From contig NZ_RQHV01000062.1 of NCBI RefSeq assembly GCF_004771005.1, forward strand, positions 186,001-250,000: 64,000 bases of DNA, in the 5' to 3' direction. Positions within the stretch are counted from its first letter, which is position 1; each line of letters starts with the position of its first letter. Positions 54,520-64,000 of this stretch are shown piece by piece. This DNA is from Leptospira ilyithenensis (GTDB taxonomy: Bacteria > Spirochaetota > Leptospiria > Leptospirales > Leptospiraceae). The position numbers were made by a program, and so were the translations under genes. The notes below the pieces were generated by a model. It was not told where the DNA came from and searched no databases. It saw only the letters and a program-made list of their open reading frames with translations.

Positions 54520-56376
54520 TTATACATTCTCCCATTCTTTGTATTTCTCTGCGATTTGACTTTCTATCTTTCCTATTTCATTACCGATTTCTTGCAGTTT
54601 TTTATGATCAGCGGAATGGATTTCCGAAGAAGAGGTGAGTTCCGTTTTTTTGGATTCCAGATCTTCAATTTCCTTTTCGATTTTTTTCCGAAGTTTGTCT
54701 TCCTTTGTGTCTTTTTTCGAACCAGAATTTTTCGGTTCTGCCGTAGGTTCGGCTTTGGTTGCTTTGGAAGGTGTTTCTTCTTTGTCGGAAATCTGTTTTT
54801 CCAAAAAAGAAGAAAAGGTTCCTATATATGTATCTATTTGGCCACCTTCTTTGAATACTAACAAAGATTCTGCGACACGATCTAGAAAATAACGATCATG
54901 GGAAACTGTAACAACAGTGCCCGGAAAACCATTCAGAAAATCTTCCAATATGGAAAGAGTTTGAATGTCCAAATCATTTGTAGGTTCATCCAAGATCAGA
55001 AAATTGGGTCCGCACATAAGTATCTGAACCAGATAGAGTCTTCTTTTTTCGCCTCCGGAAAGTTTGGCGATTTGGGAGTGTTGTGTTTTTCCGTCGAACA
55101 AAAACTGCTCCAATATCTTCGAAGCGGTAATCTTTTCTCCTTCGTCGTTTGTGATGTATTCTCCCGCATACTTTTTAATATAATCCAATACGTTCATATC
55201 CAAAGGAAGTTCTCTGCTGATTTGGTCAAAGTATCCGATTTTGGTATTGATCCCAGGTTTGATAAAGCCGGAATCCGGTTGTAAGACTCCCGCAAACAAA
55301 TTGAGTAGAGTCGACTTGCCGACTCCGTTGGCCCCGATGACTCCCAGTCTTTCTTTTGCTTTGAAGTAATAGGTGAAATCTTTGACAATCGCCTTATCTT
55401 GAAAGGATTTTTGTAAAGAATGGATTTCCAAAATGGTCTTGCCTTGTCTTTTCGCCGCGACACTCAACTCCAATTCCTTTTGAAGTTCGAATACTTCCCT
55501 GTTCTTCAGGGATTCTGCACGATCAATTCTCGCTTTTTGCTTCGTTGAACGTGCCTTAGGCTGTCTTTTGAGCCATTTGATTTCTTGCTTCAGAAATTGT
55601 TTTGCTTTGTCTTCCTGTTTGAGTAAGGTTTCTTCCCTTTCTACTTTTTTTTCCAGGTATTCGGAGTAGTTTCCTTCATAGTTGAAAAAATTTCCCCGAT
55701 CGATTTCCAATATCTTAGAGACGACTCTGTCCAAAAAATAACGATCATGAGTGATGAGTAAGATTGCTTTTTCGCAATTGATCAGGTAATCTTCCAGCCA
55801 CAAAATCGAATTTACATCCAAATGGTTGGTAGGCTCGTCCAAAATTAATAGATTGCTTTCTTCGATCAGTGATTTTGCAAGTTCCACTTTTTTCAACATT
55901 CCGCCGGAGAGTTCGGACATTTTTCTCTCCAAATGGTTGACACCTAACTCGGATAATATGGATTTTATCTGAGCCTCATAATCCCAGGCCTGCAAACGAT
56001 CCATTTCCTGCATAAGTTTTGTATAATTTTTTTCGGCTTCTTCCGTGCCTGTTTCCAAAGCATCGCAAGCTGCTTCATAATCATGAATGAGGGAAACCAT
56101 TTTCCCTCCTCCCTGGTAGATATGATCTAAGATGATTTCGTTCGGGTCAAAGGTCGGATTTTGTTCCAAAACCGCAATTTTCAGCTGTTTGTTGGCGACT
56201 ATGTTTCCTGCATCTAACTCTTCTTTGCCGAGAATGGCTCGGAGCAAAGTGGACTTTCCCGAACCGTTGATGCCTACGATCGCAACTTTTTCCAATTCGG
56301 AAATTCCGAAATCCAGGTTTTTGAATAAAACTTTTTCACCGATGATTTTGGTTAATTTGGAAAGAGAAAGTAACAA
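54520..56376 (-). CDS. ABC-F family ATPase (Uup-like)
   Basis: A 618-residue soluble protein with two ABC domains and no membrane part. Walker A motifs GINGSGKST and GANGVGKST, signatures LSGGMLKK and LSGGEKRR, and Walker B with the ABC-F form LLILDEPTNHLD and LILDEPTNDLD. The linker is basic (KWLKRQPKARSTKQKARIDRAESLK). A C-terminal Lys/Glu coiled coil (about 540-615) matches Uup, which works on ribosomes or DNA branch stability. It starts 48 bases after the hybrid kinase stop. Confidence 0.92.
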   Translation of the reverse strand: MLLSLSKLTKIIGEKVLFKNLDFGISELEKVAIVGINGSGKSTLLRAILGKEELDAGNIVANKQLKIAVLEQNPTFDPNEIILDHIYQGGGKMVSLIHDYEAACDALETGTEEAEKNYTKLMQEMDRLQAWDYEAQIKSILSELGVNHLERKMSELSGGMLKKVELAKSLIEESNLLILDEPTNHLDVNSILWLEDYLINCEKAILLITHDRYFLDRVVSKILEIDRGNFFNYEGNYSEYLEKKVEREETLLKQEDKAKQFLKQEIKWLKRQPKARSTKQKARIDRAESLKNREVFELQKELELSVAAKRQGKTILEIHSLQKSFQDKAIVKDFTYYFKAKERLGVIGANGVGKSTLLNLFAGVLQPDSGFIKPGINTKIGYFDQISRELPLDMNVLDYIKKYAGEYITNDEGEKITASKILEQFLFDGKTQHSQIAKLSGGEKRRLYLVQILMCGPNFLILDEPTNDLDIQTLSILEDFLNGFPGTVVTVSHDRYFLDRVAESLLVFKEGGQIDTYIGTFSSFLEKQISDKEETPSKATKAEPTAEPKNSGSKKDTKEDKLRKKIEKEIEDLESKKTELTSSSEIHSADHKKLQEIGNEIGKIESQIAEKYKEWENV

Positions 56377-56424
56377 AGTTGCACCTCTACGTCATAAGAA
56401 GATGCGAAGCTAAAAAAGGTATTA

Positions 56425-59400
56425 TTATTTAACCTGCCAGTTTTCGGTCCATTTATGGATTTTGTTTTTGATCGTTGCCATAACTACCGGTTTGGAAATA
56501 TAATCGTTCATTCCGGCTTCCCTGCATCTTTCTTCTTCGCCTTTGACAGTTCCCGCAGTTAGAGCAAGAATAGGAATTGTTTCTCCTTTGGGAATTTTGC
56601 GTATGGCAACGGTTGCATCATAACCGTTCATCTCCGGCATTTGAATGTCCATCAGGATGAGATCGGGCAAATACAGTTTGAATTTGTCGATGGCTTCTAT
56701 TCCGTTTTCAGCTTCTACGATTTGAGACTGAGGAAGACATTTTTTTACAATGGTTTTTGTTAATAACATATTTACGCTGTTATCTTCCACGATCATCACC
56801 GTAATGGATCGTTTGTCTTTGGAAGTAGCAGGTAAGTCCGTTATTTTTCCTTTTGTCATTTTCGGCTTTTCTCTAATCTTGGCAAGACTTGCGAACAGTT
56901 GTTCCATTTTGATAGGTTTAACAATTCTTAATTGAACTTCCAGCCTGGTGCATTCTTTTTCCACTTCCAGATCATTCGATGAGCTATGTAGAAAAATAAT
57001 CGATTGTTCTTCCGCAGAAAGACCCATCTTGGTTCTGATGTTTCGGATCACTTCCAATCCGTCCATATATGGCATATGGTAATCAATCAGAATCACATCA
57101 TAGTCCCTTTGTCTGTTGATTTTTTCCAAGGCTTCGATCCCGTTAGTTGCGAGATCCGCATTGATGTTTTTGGTAGCGAGCATCTCACGGAGAATGATCA
57201 AATTGTTCGAGTTATCATCTACAATGAGTATTTTTTTAATTTTCAGTTCTACGTTAAGTTCGGGCAATTCTCCGTTTTCCGACTTTAGTTTCAGCGGAAA
57301 ATAAAAACAACTTCCCCGACCAGGTTCGCTCTCTAATTGGAGTTTGGTGTTCATCAGTCCTAAAAGTTGATTGGAAATGGCAAGTCCGAGACCTGTGCCT
57401 CCGTATCTTCTTGTCGTAGAAGAATCTTCCTGTTCGAACGCTTCGAATATTTTTTGCCTATTCGATGCTGAAATTCCGATACCGGTATCTCTTACGGAAA
57501 ACATAAAATCTTTTATCGGATTGTCAATCTGCGGATTCAAACATTCGATTTTGATTTCAATTTCTCCGGAGTGGGTGAATTTAACCGCATTGCCAAGCAG
57601 ATTTACCATAACCTGTCTTAGTCGAACAGAGTCTGCCCATATAAAGCGAGGAGTGTTCGTATTTATATTGAGTAAAATCTCCAAACCTTTTTCATGAGCT
57701 TTGTATTTCACCATGTCTCCGATCTGACCGGCAAGTTCGAAGATATCCACTTTCTCGATATGCAGATCCATTTTGCCTGCTTCAATTTTTGAAAAGTCCA
57801 ATATATCGTTGATCAGATCCAGAAGAGAAGTTGCGGACTGGTAAACGGTTTGCATGTATTGTTGTTGTGTTTCGTCCAATTCCGTTCTCATAAGAAGATC
57901 GCTGAACCCAATGACTCCGTTAAGAGGAGTTCTGATTTCGTGACTCATATTTGCAAGGAATTCCGACTTTGATAGGTTAGCTGCTTCCGCTCTCAGTTTT
58001 GCATCAATGACGGCTTTTTCCATTTTTTTCCGTTCGGTGATGTCGGTATGGGTTCCGATGACCCGTTTGGGTTGTTTGTCTTTGGTCCAATGGATTACTT
58101 TACCTCTGTCCAAAACCCATCTATATGTTCCGTCTTTGCATAACATTCTATGTTCATTGGAATAGAACGGAGTTTCCCCGTTAAAATGTTGATTTAGTTT
58201 CGCATAACAGGCATTCTTGTCATCAGGATGAATCCTCTTGTCCCATTCTTCCAATGTACTTCCGATTTCATTGTCTTCATAACCGAACATTCGTTTCCAT
58301 TGGCTGGAATAAAAAACCTTGTCAGTTTGCGCGTCCCAATCCCAAATCCCGTCTCCCGAACCTTCCAGTGCAAACTGCCAGCGTTCTTCACTTTTTCTAA
58401 GCTGTCTTTGTGTTTCCTTCAATTGGGAAATATCACTAGCGATTCCCAGGTAACCTATGATCTCTCCGCTCTGATCCCGAATCGCAGTAACGATCAATTG
58501 AACCGGAAAACTGGTTCCGTCTTTGCGAACGTAAGACCATTCTCTGGAATCATATTGCCCGAGCCTTGCATTGAACACGAATGTTTCATACCCGGAAATA
58601 GGCCTTCCTATTTCCTCGCTTAATTCCTCGGAACGTTTGGTTACTTCTTCTTCATTATGGATCACTAGGGGAGTTTGTAATCCTATCATTTCCTCCGCCG
58701 TATAACCGAGTAAAGTTTCAGCACCTTTATTGAAGCTTGTAAATACTCCGTTGGTATCGGTACTTGTAATCGATACATGAGTGCTCGCGTCCATGATGGT
58801 TTGCAAATTTCCAAGTGCAAGACTCAATTTCTGATCGGCGATGACCCGATCCGTAATGTTTTTGATTTGTGCGACAAAATGATGAGCTGTCCCGTCTAAC
58901 GAATGAATAATGGCAATGCTCATCATGGCATAAAGAATTGATTTGTCTTTTCTATAATACCTTTTTTCCATTTGATAATTGTCTCTTTTTCCATCCAGAA
59001 GCTCCTGCAAATGAATGAGATCGGTTTCTAAATCATCTTCATGAGTGAGTTCTTGAAGTGTTTTGTTTTTCATCTCTTCTTTCGAATAACCGAACATTTC
59101 GCATAGCCTTAGATTTACTTCTTCGTACTTCCCGTTGAGAGCTACGATCGCCATTCCCAATGCAGCAGATTCGAAAGCTTTTTTGAATTGTTCTTCCGTG
59201 ATCGCACGATTAATTTCGTCTAATTTAAGTTCGTTGATGTCCTCGACGGAGCCGTGGATTCTTACGCATTTACCATCTTTAAATTCGGGATTTCCTCTGG
59301 TTCTTGCCCAGAATTCCCTGCCTTTGAGAGTCAGAAATTGAACTTCAATATCGTACTTGGTTCCTTTTGTGATTGCTTCTTCGAAAACTTCTGAAAATTT

Positions 59401-60807
59401 TTCCCGGCTTTTTCCTTCTTTTACCAAGTTCATAGCGGCATTCAGATCCGGAATGTACGATTCTTCCGCTTCATACATGGCTTTGGCTTCTTTCGACCAC
59501 CATAATGTATTTGTTAGGAGGTCAATATCCCAGCCTCCTATATGAGCTACCGAATTCGTATCTTCCAGGCTTTTGTAGACGCGACGGATTTCGTTTCTTT
59601 GTCGCAGGATTTCTTCTTCGAATTTTTTTCTTTCCGAAATATCCTGTACATATCCGAACATACATTTTACGGAATTGTTTTCATCGTAAATTGGCGTGGA
59701 ATAATCTATGACTGTTATGACGGATCCGTCTTTTTGTATAACTCTATATTCCTGAACAAAGTAAGCTAACTTTTGTTTGATGTAAAGTTCGACTTCCAAT
59801 TTGATTCTATCCCTATCGTTCGGATGGATCAATTCCAAATAATGGTTTTGTTCGTTCATGAGGTCTCGAACGGAATACCCGAGTAGGTTTTGAACATTCG
59901 GAGAAATATATTCCATAGACCAATCGGGATCCGCTTTCCATTTGAAAACTACGGTCGGTCCGTTGATAAAGATTCCTCTTTCTTCCTCGATGGTCTTCTG
60001 GAGTTTGTAATTTTCCGTTATATCCCTGGCTACAGAGATAACTTCTGTTATTTTGTTGAATTCGTTGTAAATGGGAGAAATGATAGTATGAAACCTTCTT
60101 TCCTCGTCCGCATATTGGATGGAATAATCAAGTTCTGTTTTTTCTCCCGTTTGAATCGTGTGAGTAATACAATTTTCCATTTTGTCTGCAAGTCCTTCGG
60201 GGAAAGGAAGGCTCCTTAGCGGGTTGCCGGTAAACTCGTCAGGTGAAATGAAGTAGGAATCCATTGTTTGTTTTTGAAATTCCTGAAATACGAAATTTGA
60301 GTCGAAAACAAAAATCATGTCTCCTACATTATTCAATAAAGATGTTAGGCGGGAAGAATTTTTGTGTAATATTATTTCGTTCTCTTTTAATGTTGTAATG
60401 TTGATATGGCTTCCAAACAACCGAATGGGTTTGCCTTCTTCGTTTCGAATTACGGTTCCTCTACATTGCAGCCAAACGGTTTTGCCGGTTTTATGTTTGA
60501 AGCGTAAAACTTCCTCGTAGGTGAGGGCGTTTTTATCGATATATTTTCTGTAACTTTCCGAGGCCTTCAGCTTATCTTCAGGAAAGATCAGATCATCCCA
60601 TTGCAGGTTGTTTTTCTCGACCGATTTCGGGTCGTATCCCAGGCCGCTCCAGAAGGAATCGGAAAGCCAATTTTGTCCCGGGCGTTCCAAATCGGTAAAC
60701 CAGATTCCGTCGATGGAGTTTTCCAGAATAAAGTTGAAAAGGGAAAGATCTGCCTTCATATAATTGAAAAACTCTTCTTTCAGATAGTTTACTTTTTTTG
60801 CAGTCAT
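56425..60807 (-). CDS. Cytosolic hybrid histidine kinase with seven PAS domains and two receivers
   Basis: A 1460-residue signalling protein without membrane helices. Seven PAS/PAC units cover about residues 15-925 (each ending in a DITE/DISE-type PAC motif, e.g. VQDISERKKFEEE). HisKA follows with SHEIRTPLNGVIGFS (phospho-His about residue 956), then HATPase (VMVNLLGNAVKFTHSG, DTGIGIS, YGGTGLGLAIS). Two receivers come next: ILIVDDNSNN with DVILIDYHMPYMDG, and VMIVEDNSVN with LILMDIQMPEMNG. No Hpt or output domain is present. Signals are probably cytosolic (redox, light or small ligands). It may be co-transcribed with the ABC-F gene. Confidence 0.92.
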   Translation of the reverse strand: MTAKKVNYLKEEFFNYMKADLSLFNFILENSIDGIWFTDLERPGQNWLSDSFWSGLGYDPKSVEKNNLQWDDLIFPEDKLKASESYRKYIDKNALTYEEVLRFKHKTGKTVWLQCRGTVIRNEEGKPIRLFGSHINITTLKENEIILHKNSSRLTSLLNNVGDMIFVFDSNFVFQEFQKQTMDSYFISPDEFTGNPLRSLPFPEGLADKMENCITHTIQTGEKTELDYSIQYADEERRFHTIISPIYNEFNKITEVISVARDITENYKLQKTIEEERGIFINGPTVVFKWKADPDWSMEYISPNVQNLLGYSVRDLMNEQNHYLELIHPNDRDRIKLEVELYIKQKLAYFVQEYRVIQKDGSVITVIDYSTPIYDENNSVKCMFGYVQDISERKKFEEEILRQRNEIRRVYKSLEDTNSVAHIGGWDIDLLTNTLWWSKEAKAMYEAEESYIPDLNAAMNLVKEGKSREKFSEVFEEAITKGTKYDIEVQFLTLKGREFWARTRGNPEFKDGKCVRIHGSVEDINELKLDEINRAITEEQFKKAFESAALGMAIVALNGKYEEVNLRLCEMFGYSKEEMKNKTLQELTHEDDLETDLIHLQELLDGKRDNYQMEKRYYRKDKSILYAMMSIAIIHSLDGTAHHFVAQIKNITDRVIADQKLSLALGNLQTIMDASTHVSITSTDTNGVFTSFNKGAETLLGYTAEEMIGLQTPLVIHNEEEVTKRSEELSEEIGRPISGYETFVFNARLGQYDSREWSYVRKDGTSFPVQLIVTAIRDQSGEIIGYLGIASDISQLKETQRQLRKSEERWQFALEGSGDGIWDWDAQTDKVFYSSQWKRMFGYEDNEIGSTLEEWDKRIHPDDKNACYAKLNQHFNGETPFYSNEHRMLCKDGTYRWVLDRGKVIHWTKDKQPKRVIGTHTDITERKKMEKAVIDAKLRAEAANLSKSEFLANMSHEIRTPLNGVIGFSDLLMRTELDETQQQYMQTVYQSATSLLDLINDILDFSKIEAGKMDLHIEKVDIFELAGQIGDMVKYKAHEKGLEILLNINTNTPRFIWADSVRLRQVMVNLLGNAVKFTHSGEIEIKIECLNPQIDNPIKDFMFSVRDTGIGISASNRQKIFEAFEQEDSSTTRRYGGTGLGLAISNQLLGLMNTKLQLESEPGRGSCFYFPLKLKSENGELPELNVELKIKKILIVDDNSNNLIILREMLATKNINADLATNGIEALEKINRQRDYDVILIDYHMPYMDGLEVIRNIRTKMGLSAEEQSIIFLHSSSNDLEVEKECTRLEVQLRIVKPIKMEQLFASLAKIREKPKMTKGKITDLPATSKDKRSITVMIVEDNSVNMLLTKTIVKKCLPQSQIVEAENGIEAIDKFKLYLPDLILMDIQMPEMNGYDATVAIRKIPKGETIPILALTAGTVKGEEERCREAGMNDYISKPVVMATIKNKIHKWTENWQVK

Positions 60808-61099
60808 GGTACCGATTCATCGCAATAATAGAGTGAATTTCTTCCCTCGTAAAGTGAAAATAAAGTCTAGCCTGTGTTTATTTTTGGGTGAAAATTTATT
60901 TCGCAATCATGTAACTGATATTATATTTTAGGACTTCGGAAACGCACCCGCTTTTGTTTTCCGTGGAACAGTTCAATTTCTTGTATAGAATCTATATCTT
61001 TCCTGAAAACGGTTTTTATCAGGATTTGTACGGGGAAACTTCCCGAAAACTTATGTCACTTGACCAAAATTCGTCGATTTGAGAGGATGAAGTAGGGTT

Positions 61100-63709
61100 A
61101 TGTTCCACTATTATTCATTTTTTCTCCTTTGTATCTTCGGGGCCCTGGCATTTTTTCCTTCCAGGCTGCAGAGCCAGGGCAAAAGAAATCAGGGTTGGTC
61201 TGTAAACTCCGATGGAGGCGCCCTGATGATCGGGGGAAATGAAGTCATTTCCTCAAGAGATGGATTTCGTTTTAAATCCCCTCAAAATTTGAACACAAAT
61301 CAGGAAATCGACTATTATCTTGCATTAGGCGAATTCTATTTGAAGAGAAAAGATAAAGTAGGAGTTGCGAATATTCTTTATGACCTAAGAACCAAAAAAG
61401 GAGAATATTCGTTTGCCGACGCACTTCTCACTTCTTTATGGAAACAGGCGCAAGGAGAAGATATCCAAGCGATTAAAGTCTTAGATACATACATTCAAAA
61501 GGAACCGAACACCTATTTTCGAAATCTGGCAAAAAACATGCATGCCAATCTTTTCCAGGGAGGAGAGGACGAGAAAAAATCCATGCTTAAAATGGATTGT
61601 CTGAAATCAAAACCATACTATGCGCTTTGCAGGGTCTTCCGATTGCAGTATTACATCGATTTGCCGAACGGCAAAGAAAAGGACATGCACAAACAATACG
61701 TTAATATTATGAGGGTTGCTTCTCCTTTTTTCGAAGATCCGCTGCTTGAGTGGATTCCTCTTTTGGATCGGATCGATGAGGATCTTCCCGCCAAACTTGC
61801 GTTCCTTGGTTTGATTCGCGAAGCTTTTTATTTCCAAAATATGATTATGGATTTTGAAAGGATTGCTGACGGAAACGTGAGCGAAAATTCGATAGAAAGA
61901 CTTTCCTTTTTTCAAACCTTGGGAGGAGATTATTCACTCGCGGAAGAGTCTTTATTACAGTATCTTCAAATTACAAAGAGCAAAAAAACTTCCTATACGA
62001 ATCGGATTTACTTGAAACTCGGAGTGCTTGCCTTTCTGCAAAAAGATTATAAAAAGTCCGTAGAGTATTATTTGAAATTGGATTTGTCCAATTGGTCTTC
62101 CAATATCCTTCATCCTGTTTTGAACGAGCCTATTACGATTACAGGTGCCAAGGATTTGATTGCAGTCAGTGTTTGGAAAGCACAAAGCGCGGATAATGCG
62201 ATTCGTGCTCTTCAGAAAATCCAGGACCCCGACAAACTGAACGAAGACGATATTTGGCCGAAACTCAGATTGGCACAGATCATTATGGATCAGAATCCGG
62301 AGATTTCTTCGCAGATTGCAGATGAAATCATTTACATGGCTGCGGGAAAAGGATGGCGTCGTTTGGAATACGCAGCTACAATGCTGCAGGGATACAATCA
62401 GATCTATAGAAAGGAATTTCGCAAATCCACAATCGAATTTACCAAAAGCCGGGGCATTCTTGATACGGAAAATTCGTTTTTTTCCACCGAGTTCATTCGC
62501 AATTTCGGATTTGTTTTTGCTCACGCTGCTTCCGGGAAAAGAGGCCCAATAACAACTCATATACGGGAAGGGATTTCCGATTACAAAAATTCCGCCGTTT
62601 ATGAAGATTTGTTTTTGATTCGGAATTACAGACCGGTTTCATTTTCTACGGATCAATTTTGGGATTATTCGATTCAGTTTTTAAAAGATGAATCGGACGG
62701 CCTGGGACTTTTGGAATCTTTGTACAATTACGAGCTTATCAAAAGGAAGTTGAATGAAAAAGGAAAACCCCAGTCTCTTTTTCAGATTCAATTTGTAGAA
62801 TCCCAATTCAAATACCTTTCCGGTTTTCACACTCAAAGAGAATCCAAATTTTTCGACTCAACTTATGTGGAGAGTAGACAAACCGAGTCTACGATACTGG
62901 CAAGACAGGATGAAGAGTCTCCTGCAAAAGCTTTGGAAGCATCCAAGAATCCTTCCATCATTATTTTACCTTATAAAGATTCGATCTTTTTGTTTTTTTA
63001 TAACCCGAAAGAATCAAAGAAAAACGCGCTGACCTGGAAAGAAATAAGAACTTCCCGTTTCGACTCCATAGAAGTGACCGAGTCGGTTAAAGATTTTTAT
63101 TATCTGACACGGGAATCCGAGCGTCATCAGATTTATTTCAACGAACCGGGATTAGTTGTATCCCGCGTTTTGAAAAGAGATTTCAAGGATAAGAATTTTT
63201 TCCTTTTTTATTCCATGATGCCGAATACCGACTCGGGAAAATCACTATCGGTTGTTAGTTGGAGTTGCCCTTTCCCAAATCCGGTGAATGGATTGAAGAC
63301 GGTGGAAACTTCCTATTTTGAAGGATCCAGGATTCTGAAGGAAAAAGAACGCGCCCATCTTTGGGACTTTGAGGCGCAGTCTAGAAATTCTCCGTTTCGG
63401 GATTTGGCCTGGGCTTGCAAAAACGGAGCCGGAAATTTCGAAGAGATGAGTTTGACCCGACTTTCGAGAAGGATTGACTACAGGACTGTGCCTCGCGCCA
63501 TTATTTATTCGGATAAAGTTCTTACCAAATCTTTGCAGGATTCTTATCCATCTCATTTGGCTTGGCTTCAGTTTTGGTTCCGGTCCGGTGTAAAATCGGT
63601 ATTTTACAAACCGAAATGGTCCTATTCCGATCTACCGAATGCAGCTTTCCTCCTGGACCCCGCTTTTTATCGGGAAGAAGGAGTCGTTATCTCACAAACA
63701 CCCCATTAA
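61100..63709 (+). CDS. Large exported repeat protein, possibly TPR-like
   Basis: An 869-residue protein. MFHYYSFFLLCIFGALAFF and RLQSQG form a signal peptide. Residues about 75-470 are helical repeats (EIDYYLALGEFYLKRKDKVG, LYLKLGVLAFLQKDYKKSVEYYLKL) suggesting TPR or Sel1-like units. The C-terminal 250 residues are a mixed alpha/beta domain (IIILPYKDSIFLFFYNPK, AIIYSDKVLTKSLQDSYPSHLAWLQFWFRSGV) whose outline resembles CHAT-type peptidases, but I cannot point to a His/Cys dyad. No family recognised. It stands alone. Confidence 0.65.
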   Translation: MFHYYSFFLLCIFGALAFFPSRLQSQGKRNQGWSVNSDGGALMIGGNEVISSRDGFRFKSPQNLNTNQEIDYYLALGEFYLKRKDKVGVANILYDLRTKKGEYSFADALLTSLWKQAQGEDIQAIKVLDTYIQKEPNTYFRNLAKNMHANLFQGGEDEKKSMLKMDCLKSKPYYALCRVFRLQYYIDLPNGKEKDMHKQYVNIMRVASPFFEDPLLEWIPLLDRIDEDLPAKLAFLGLIREAFYFQNMIMDFERIADGNVSENSIERLSFFQTLGGDYSLAEESLLQYLQITKSKKTSYTNRIYLKLGVLAFLQKDYKKSVEYYLKLDLSNWSSNILHPVLNEPITITGAKDLIAVSVWKAQSADNAIRALQKIQDPDKLNEDDIWPKLRLAQIIMDQNPEISSQIADEIIYMAAGKGWRRLEYAATMLQGYNQIYRKEFRKSTIEFTKSRGILDTENSFFSTEFIRNFGFVFAHAASGKRGPITTHIREGISDYKNSAVYEDLFLIRNYRPVSFSTDQFWDYSIQFLKDESDGLGLLESLYNYELIKRKLNEKGKPQSLFQIQFVESQFKYLSGFHTQRESKFFDSTYVESRQTESTILARQDEESPAKALEASKNPSIIILPYKDSIFLFFYNPKESKKNALTWKEIRTSRFDSIEVTESVKDFYYLTRESERHQIYFNEPGLVVSRVLKRDFKDKNFFLFYSMMPNTDSGKSLSVVSWSCPFPNPVNGLKTVETSYFEGSRILKEKERAHLWDFEAQSRNSPFRDLAWACKNGAGNFEEMSLTRLSRRIDYRTVPRAIIYSDKVLTKSLQDSYPSHLAWLQFWFRSGVKSVFYKPKWSYSDLPNAAFLLDPAFYREEGVVISQTPH

Positions 63710-63957
63710 TAGGGAAAAATATAATGAGACATAATTTCAGAATTAGATCCTTTTTTTCGAAAAATATAGGCTGACAGAGTATGAGTAATTCCAATACTTA
63801 TCAGTTATTCGTCTCTCCTTAGGAGGAAGAGTTACACATCCGCGATGGACCCCGATAGTATTTTTATTTTGCCGCTCATTTTGCCATTCTTTCTCAGTTT
63901 TGAACTGTCACCCTTCCGACCTTTGCCTTTCCATTCTTATCAAAGAAAAGAGTTCTT

Positions 63958-64000
63958 ATGGAACTGATAGGCATTTTTCTTATCTTTCTTTTGGTTTTTA
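63958..64000 (+). CDS. Start of a membrane protein cut by the window end
   Basis: ATG at 63958 followed by MELIGIFLIFLLVF, a hydrophobic N-terminus that could be a signal or first membrane helix. AAAGAAAAGAG precedes it with suitable spacing. Only about 14 residues are visible, so no identity is given. Confidence 0.4.
   Translation, partial: MELIGIFLIFLLVF

Noticed and set aside
54487..54861. A Phe-rich 124-residue plus-strand frame
   Set aside because: It overlaps the C-terminal coiled coil of the ABC-F gene on the opposite strand and has the composition expected of an antisense of Lys/Glu codons.
61028..61060. Small inverted pairs near CCTGA...TCAGG and CGGG...CCCG before the large repeat-protein gene
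   Set aside because: Stems of only four or five bases, expected by chance.
63845..63967. A 40-residue frame MDPDSIFILPLILPFFLSFE before the last gene
   Set aside because: The AGGAGG upstream is too far (18 bases) for an efficient start, and the frame overlaps the next start; too weak to list as a gene.

Overview
The window looks like a chromosomal segment of a Leptospira-type spirochaete, most likely a free-living aerobic species. Support: low G+C; lipoproteins with relaxed spirochaetal lipoboxes; several TTG starts; two copies of a Leptospira-type small protein family (DUF1564-like); a very long N-terminally anchored coiled-coil protein of the SpiroCoCo type; a minimal bacterial histone; and a full haem-A/caa3-type oxidase locus. 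This assignment is inference from gene content. I recognised no rRNA, tRNA, CRISPR array, prophage or insertion sequence.

Layout. 1-4.5 kb: patatin-like lipase, exported lipoproteins, thioesterase, DUF1564-like protein. 4.5-7.6 kb: queG facing thiM-thiE, a response regulator and a 47-residue secreted Cys-rich peptide. 7.6-11.8 kb (minus): coiled-coil protein, histone-fold protein and methionine aminopeptidase in one tight operon. 11.9-16.2 kb: a GldA/GldF/GldG/DUF4340-type ABC system. 16.2-19.6 kb: diiron protein, HATPase protein, acyltransferase, ICMT-like methyltransferase. 19.7-22.5 kb: an accessory patch with a DUF1564-DUF1853 operon. 22.5-28.1 kb: epimerase, cytochrome c, STAS protein, a citrate-synthase-fold protein with all three catalytic residues altered, and a 7TM SpoIIE-type phosphatase. 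28.1-29.7 kb: two TPM-domain proteins. 29.7-36.6 kb: ctaB-ctaA diverging from a small membrane protein, SCO and coxBACD.

36.8-41.5 kb: methyltransferase, SthA-like flavoprotein with a switch-like leader, thiolase, ilvC. 41.7-44.4 kb (minus): five lipoproteins, three of them tandem TRL-like paralogues and one with an HExxH motif. 45-50.5 kb: MASE1-SpoIIE phosphatase, GST, AlkZ-like winged-helix protein, STAS/SEC14-like protein, chemoreceptor. 50.6-54.1 kb: serine acetyltransferase converging on a cysteine desulfurase with a long cargo tail and a family 2A encapsulin shell, i.e. a sulfur nanocompartment locus. 54.5-64 kb: ABC-F ATPase, a seven-PAS hybrid kinase and a large exported repeat protein.

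The most interesting items are the encapsulin/cysteine desulfurase/serine acetyltransferase locus, the coiled-coil-histone-map operon, and the citrate-synthase paralogue. Short unlisted genes deserve attention too: the 47-aa CPGK peptide, the 50-aa protein heading the oxidase operon and the 52-aa protein ending the DUF1853 operon. Two SpoIIE phosphatases, a STAS protein and a HATPase protein suggest partner-switching signalling. All functions come from reading motifs; no database search was run.
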